Assembly (NCBI GenBank): GCA_013399855.1
Contig: VXAY01002055.1
Coordinates: 173,670 to 237,669 of the forward strand
DNA: 64,000 bases
From: Oxyruncus cristatus
Taxonomy: Eukaryota > Chordata > Aves > Passeriformes > Cotingidae
Reading direction: 5' to 3'
In this document: one piece after another, positions 1 through 64,000 of the stretch
Position numbering within the stretch: the stretch's first letter is position 1
How the letters are laid out: the number at the start of each line of letters is the position of its first letter
Translations under genes and position numbers: made by a program
Notes under the pieces: model-generated
Seen by the model: the letters and a program-made list of their open reading frames with translations, nothing else
Databases searched by the model: none
What the model was told of the DNA's origin: nothing

Positions 1-59731
<59,731 letters not shown>

Positions 59732-59982
59732 ACTGCTTGATCATCTCCTGCAGCAGTGAAGAATGTCGGAAGATAGAAACTTTAATTAGTTCAGAATCAA
59801 TGATTGAAACGTTTGCAGGCTATATAACATCCATGTACTGATTCACTATACTGCTAATACACAAGCTGATTTAATCGCTATAGACAGAAGTTATGAAATG
59901 AACATAACTGTTTCTGTTGTCCCTTTCTAGTTTCTTAGCAATGGTAGAGAATCATACTTTTCTCATTGCACACCTTTATCTA

Positions 59983-59988
59983 AATAAA
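59983..59988 (+). terminator. Poly(A) signal AATAAA
   Basis: A canonical AATAAA 252 bases after the stop codon, with the GT-rich text ATGTATGTAGTT directly downstream. Confidence 0.75.
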
Positions 59989-60041
59989 ATGTATGTAGTT
60001 CTTACAAAGAAGCATATATTTCTATGTTAATTCTGAAGAAA

Positions 60042-60047
60042 ATTAAA
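60042..60047 (+). terminator. Second poly(A) signal, variant ATTAAA
   Basis: The commonest variant signal, 59 bases after the first. TATGTGTCTGTCAGTC at about 60074 is a possible GT-rich downstream element. Alternative cleavage is plausible. Confidence 0.5.
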
Positions 60048-60070
60048 CCAATAGACATCTTTGATATCTC

Positions 60071-61266
60071 CTTATATGTGTCTGTCAGTCTTCATTCATA
60101 TTGCCTTAGACAGACTGTCTGGTTTCTCTGAGTCTAGCTGGTTTATTATTAAAACTGACTTTTTTGTCTGAAGTTCTCATTCCATCAAAACAGCTGGAAG
60201 ATGGAAATCAGTTCCATTTATTTACATCTTGTCATTATGTGGTTTTTTTCTGTACAGGAAAAACTCTTGAACTTAGCTGTGTCCAGATTGATCAGTCATT
60301 TTTATATAAGCTACTCTTACAAATCATATGGAAAGTGGTTAGTGTTAATTGTTTAGAGGAAACTTTTTCACCTGGGAGGCATTAATGCTGCCCCAAAGGC
60401 TGTTGCTAGAGCTAGATTGTTCTTTATGTAGATTCATTCTCATGAGGGCCAGCATCATGGCAGCAGGGAACAATGGAAGTGAGTTCCTCATTTTGAACCT
60501 ACGGCCAGAACTGAGACAGCAGCTGTGGCTGTATATTTTGCTAAATAAGGTATGCTCTTAACTGCTAATAGCCATATGTACACCTGGAAATCTGATTTCA
60601 TCAGTTTCACCAACATTTCGTGTGTTCAGTTATGGGGTTTTTTCTCCTTCAGACATGTTCTATCTTTATACGTCTCAAAGAATTCAGGCCATCTAAGACA
60701 TTTCTTTTTGGTCAGAGGAGGCCTTATTTTAGAAGATGGAATTTTTAATTAATTTTCTTTTTGTCCCAAAACTTGGGGGTACTTCCCTTCCCTTTGTGAG
60801 TAGGCCATAGCCACTAAAGAACTTTGTGGGGCTGCACTTGAGTATGGCAGTTTGAAGATAAATTCTGTAGTCAAATTCTCAACAAATTTATTTCCTCACA
60901 GCTATAGTATCAGCCATGCTTTGGTTCAGGCAGAGAAACAGGAATCTTAAGTATGTCAACAAGTATCTCACAAAAATCACATCATGAATAGATGGGAAAC
61001 AAGAAGTGTGATGTTTGCCATCTCAAAGAGGCTGTCAAGCAGAAATGATTGAAGAAATGCCCTTTTTCCACATAACATTTATCTTTTTCATGGCAGTTAT
61101 TTTCATGTATGAGTAGGACCTAATAATTCCCTCTACTGCCCAGCTTCTATTTTTCAAGCAGCTTTGTGTCAAATAGGTAAAGGTGTCTTCTTGTTACTTT
61201 CTCTTCAGGAATCATATGAGAAGAACAGATTGACTGCACCTTTGTAATTTTATGCACGTATGTGAT
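60071..61266. other. Intergenic sequence after HSD17B4
   Basis: AT-rich unique-looking sequence. I see no exon, repeat or RNA gene. Open frames of 60-75 codons have no recognisable similarity. Confidence 0.7.
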
Positions 61267-62376
61267 TGTAGTGGTTTCTGTGGTTGGATTTTGGTAGTGT
61301 GAGGGGACCTATAGGGGTGGCTTCTGTTAGAAGCTGCTAGAAGTTTCCCCTGTCCTGTAGAACCAATGCCAGCCGGCTCCAGGATGGATTTCCTGCTGCT
61401 GGCTAAGGCCAAGCCAATCATGACTAATAGTAACGCCTCTGTGATAACATATTTAGGAACAGAAGGTTGTGACACAGAAAAGAATTCCAGCCAGCGAAGA
61501 GCAGAGTGAGAACGTGGGAATGACAATGCAGACACCAAGGTCAGTGCAGAAGGAGGGGCAGGAGGTGCTCCAGGCGCAGGAGCTGAGGCCCTGCAGCCCG
61601 TGGGGCAGACCATGGTGGAGCAGCTCTGCCCCTGCAGCACATGGGGGACCCTCGGGGTGCAGAGACCCACCTGCAGCCCATGGAGGAGCCCAGGCTGGAG
61701 CAGGTGGATGCATGAAGGAGGCTGTGACCCATGGGAGGCCCAAGTTAGAGTGAGATCCTGCCGGAGACCTGCAGCCTGTGCAGAGGGAAAGCCACACTGG
61801 AGCAGGTTTTTCCCGGGTAGGACTTGTGGCCCCTGTGGGGGACCCACACTGGTACAGCTCATTCATGAAGGACTGCACCCCATGGAGGAGTGACCCATGG
61901 GACACCAGTTTGTGAAGAACTGTTGCCTGAGGGATGGACTCATGCAGGAGAGGTCCATCAAGGACTGTCTCCCGTGAGAGGGACCCCATGGGAGCAGGGG
62001 AAGGACTCCTCTCCCTTAGCAGCGGCAGAAACAACAACTGACTGCAACCCCCATTCTCCATTCCCCATTCCCCTGCACCACTGGTGGGGAGGAGGGGGAA
62101 CATGGAAAGAAGGAGGGGTGGGGGAAAGGAGTTTTTAAGATTGTTTTATTTCTCACTCTTTGGCTCTTATCCTGTTAGTAATTTAAGTACTATCCTCACT
62201 TTGAGTCTGTTTTGCCCATGAGGGTAATCAGTAAGTGACCTCTCCCAGCTCTTAATCTCAGTTCATGGATCCTTAGCTGTTTTTTTTTCTCCTCTCTCCT
62301 CTGTCCAGTTGCAGAGGGAGAGTGAGAGAGAGGCTTTAGTGGGTACCTGGCATCCGACCAGGGTCAACCCACTACA
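61267..62376 (+). mobile_element. Solo LTR of an avian endogenous retrovirus (1,110 bp)
   Basis: It starts TGTAGTGGTTTCTGTGG and ends GGTCAACCCACTACA; the termini TGTAGTGG and CCCACTACA are near-perfect inverted repeats. The flanks GTGAT (61262-61266) and GTGGT (62377-62381) look like a 5-bp target duplication with one change. Inside are a TATA-like AACATATTTAGG (about 61448) and a GC-rich block of degenerate repeats. The text is familiar from avian ERVL-type LTRs. The usual AATAAA near 62175 is degraded. Both strands have long open frames (216 codons on minus) caused by the GC-rich block; they are not genes. Confidence 0.88.
61565..62000. repeat. Degenerate minisatellite-like block inside the LTR
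   Basis: Recurring, imperfect units built from CTGCAGCCCATGG, GACCCACACTGG and GGAGCAGG, about 25-45 bases apart. GC-rich compared with everything around it. Confidence 0.75.
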
Positions 62377-62381
62377 GTGGT

Positions 62382-64000
62382 ACACCATAAAACCTGTTTT
62401 CTATATGTATTTTTCCTGCCCATAAATCTGTTTGTAGTGCTGAAAAAAATACGTGTATTAAGCAAAAGGAACTGTGAAGAACTAACTTTGAGACTAGGAA
62501 AGCAATTACCAATATAACCATTTAAGAATGGCATATTTTTTGTAGGTTACATGGTCTTGATACTTCACAACAGATGATTTCTTTTTCTCAGCCCCATAGA
62601 TAATCTGAAATCTGAAAATACTGCTCCACCAGGAGGAAACAGAGTACTAATAAGATTTCTTTTTTTCCCCTCTTCTATTTAAGTGAGAAGCAAAAAATAC
62701 TCAGGCAGGAAAAATTGATAATATTGAAACCTGTTGTGATTTAACAGGTTGGAGATTACTCAAGAACATCATTTTACTAAATGCCTTTACTAACCCAGCT
62801 TCTGATTGGATGACACAATGGGAGGTGCAAGATTCAGATTTGTTATCGATGCTGCTGAATGCAAACAGCTTCTATATAAAGTTTGTCCCCAAAATGAAAA
62901 AAGGGAGATCCATCATTAAAGACAAGTCCAAAGTCCCATCGACTATCAAAGACTTTATTTGAGTGGAAAACTAGCTACTGAGAATCTATTAGCCAGTTGT
63001 GCACTCTGGAAGAAAATCTGATTGATTTTGAGTAATGATTTCCAATATGAGCAGTGCTCTTCGTGTCAGTGGGCTTCCTCCTCCTGACCTCTGAAAAGCC
63101 TTTTTTGCCGTACCCACCTCCCCTCTTTGCAAACTGGCTTAGCTATTCATCCTTTATGTTCAGAAACATGTCATGCACTTCCAGGCCCTGCAAGGATTCA
63201 GTGGCCCCAGAGCCCCAGAGTGGCCTTTCACCAAGATCTCTTATTTCCTAAAGTTTACCAGTAAAATATCCCCTGAGAGAATGTGTGCAGAATTTCTCCT
63301 TTGCACTCTCTCTTTAGGTGTTGAAAGAACTGAAGGCTATTCTACTATGTCCAGAGGGCAAATAATGTAGAGGAGCCTTGTATATTTTTAAAGTAAAACT
63401 CTCTTGCTGAGCCTCATACTTCAAGACCTGGGGTCTTACATGGTGTTTTATATCTGTACATCCAAGACTTTACTCTGACATCGACTTTTTCCTGCACCAT
63501 GAACTGGTCATAGATATTGATCTTCAGTGGAACAGAAAGTCCTACCTACCTTACTGCAAAAAGCTCTTCCTTTTGCTCTCCGTACCTAGGCTAACTGAAA
63601 ATGCCTCTCAGTATTGTGGCAGACTGTTTTGTAGGAGCGTAATTCAGGTGTTTAGTTCTTTCATCTGCTTTGTAGCCCGAATAGCCATTGTTGATGATTT
63701 TGGCATGTTGATTTTACTTCTACTCCAATGTATTTACCTTAAGAATATTCTAGTTAGTTGATGCCAACTAGTAACAACCTATTTACTTTTGAAGGTAAGG
63801 TCAGTTTGCTGTGTTGAATATACACATGAATTTGTTTGGAGGTTTTAGGTTTTGTTTTCTTCCTACCACTTGGAAACTGTTCATGGTTGCTGGCTTTTAG
63901 GAGTAGTATTCTCAGAAATGACTAATAAACCCATGTGTCTTTACAAGAATCCATGGAAAGGAATGTTAGCCAGTTTTTGAAGGTGGTTGGTTGAGTTGGA
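62382..64000. other. Intergenic sequence to the end of the window
   Basis: AT-rich, no recognisable gene, transposon or RNA. Open frames of about 62-65 codons (for example 63054-63251) have no known similarity. Confidence 0.7.

Larger units (their letters stand above)
59732..60070 (+). other. HSD17B4: HSD17B4 3' untranslated region (end estimated)
   Basis: Non-coding, AT-rich, following the stop codon. It holds two candidate poly(A) signals (59983-59988 and 60042-60047). The end was placed about 20-25 bases after the second signal. Transcript data could place it about 60 bases earlier. Confidence 0.65.

Noticed and set aside
61212..62103. Two 216-codon minus-strand frames and several plus-strand frames
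   Set aside because: They fall inside the solo LTR and its GC-rich repeats and match no retroviral protein. Repetitive composition explains the openness.
63054..63370. Two overlapping frames of 65 codons near the window end
   Set aside because: No family resemblance, no splice signals that link them to a gene, and ordinary length for chance frames.

Overview
The window reads as nuclear DNA of a bird. The evidence is one large vertebrate gene with many GT-AG introns, at least seven CR1-type LINE fragments (several ending in the avian ATTCTRTGA-like 3' repeat), and several retroviral LTRs of kinds I associate with avian genomes. There are no bacterial operons, CRISPR arrays or recognisable tRNA or rRNA genes. 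The LTR complement suggests a neoavian bird rather than chicken, but this is inferred from memory of repeat families and no species is assigned.

Positions 1 to about 60,070 are almost all of HSD17B4, on the plus strand. It encodes peroxisomal multifunctional enzyme type 2 (D-bifunctional protein). The first four bases fit the last four coding bases of exon 1. Exons 2 to 24 follow in one continuous frame to a TGA at 59729-59731, and every junction is GT-AG. If 18 codons lie upstream, as in the human gene, the protein is 737 residues: an SDR 3-hydroxyacyl-CoA dehydrogenase (about 1-300), a serine-rich linker (about 290-325), a 2-enoyl-CoA hydratase 2 (about 326-620), and an SCP2-like lipid-binding domain (about 620-737) ending in the peroxisomal signal AKL. 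On that numbering D40, S151, Y164, K168, D510 and H515 fall on the human functional positions. The start codon and promoter lie outside the window.

Layout: a CpG-rich start (1 to about 520) is the 5' part of intron 1. Exons 2-11 lie at 2695-15620 and carry the dehydrogenase. Exon 12 carries the linker. Exons 13-21 (22491-43908) carry the hydratase, and exons 22-24 (46527-59731) carry the SCP2-like domain. Introns 11, 17, 18, 21 and 22 hold most of the mobile DNA. Intron 22 (11.2 kb) is the most invaded: a solo LTR with duplicated segments, a CR1, and a second CR1 split by a 646-bp solo LTR. From about 60,070 to 64,000 is intergenic DNA with a 1,110-bp solo LTR and no gene I can recognise.

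I found no new multi-gene system. The items most worth checking are a CR1 that begins within a few bases of the exon 11 splice donor, the cleanly resolved LTR-in-CR1 nesting with a 6-bp target duplication, the uniform sense orientation of all CR1 copies, a 5' CR1 fragment with an esterase-like motif, substitutions in a usually conserved SCP2 motif, and several probable assembly duplications at or near gaps.
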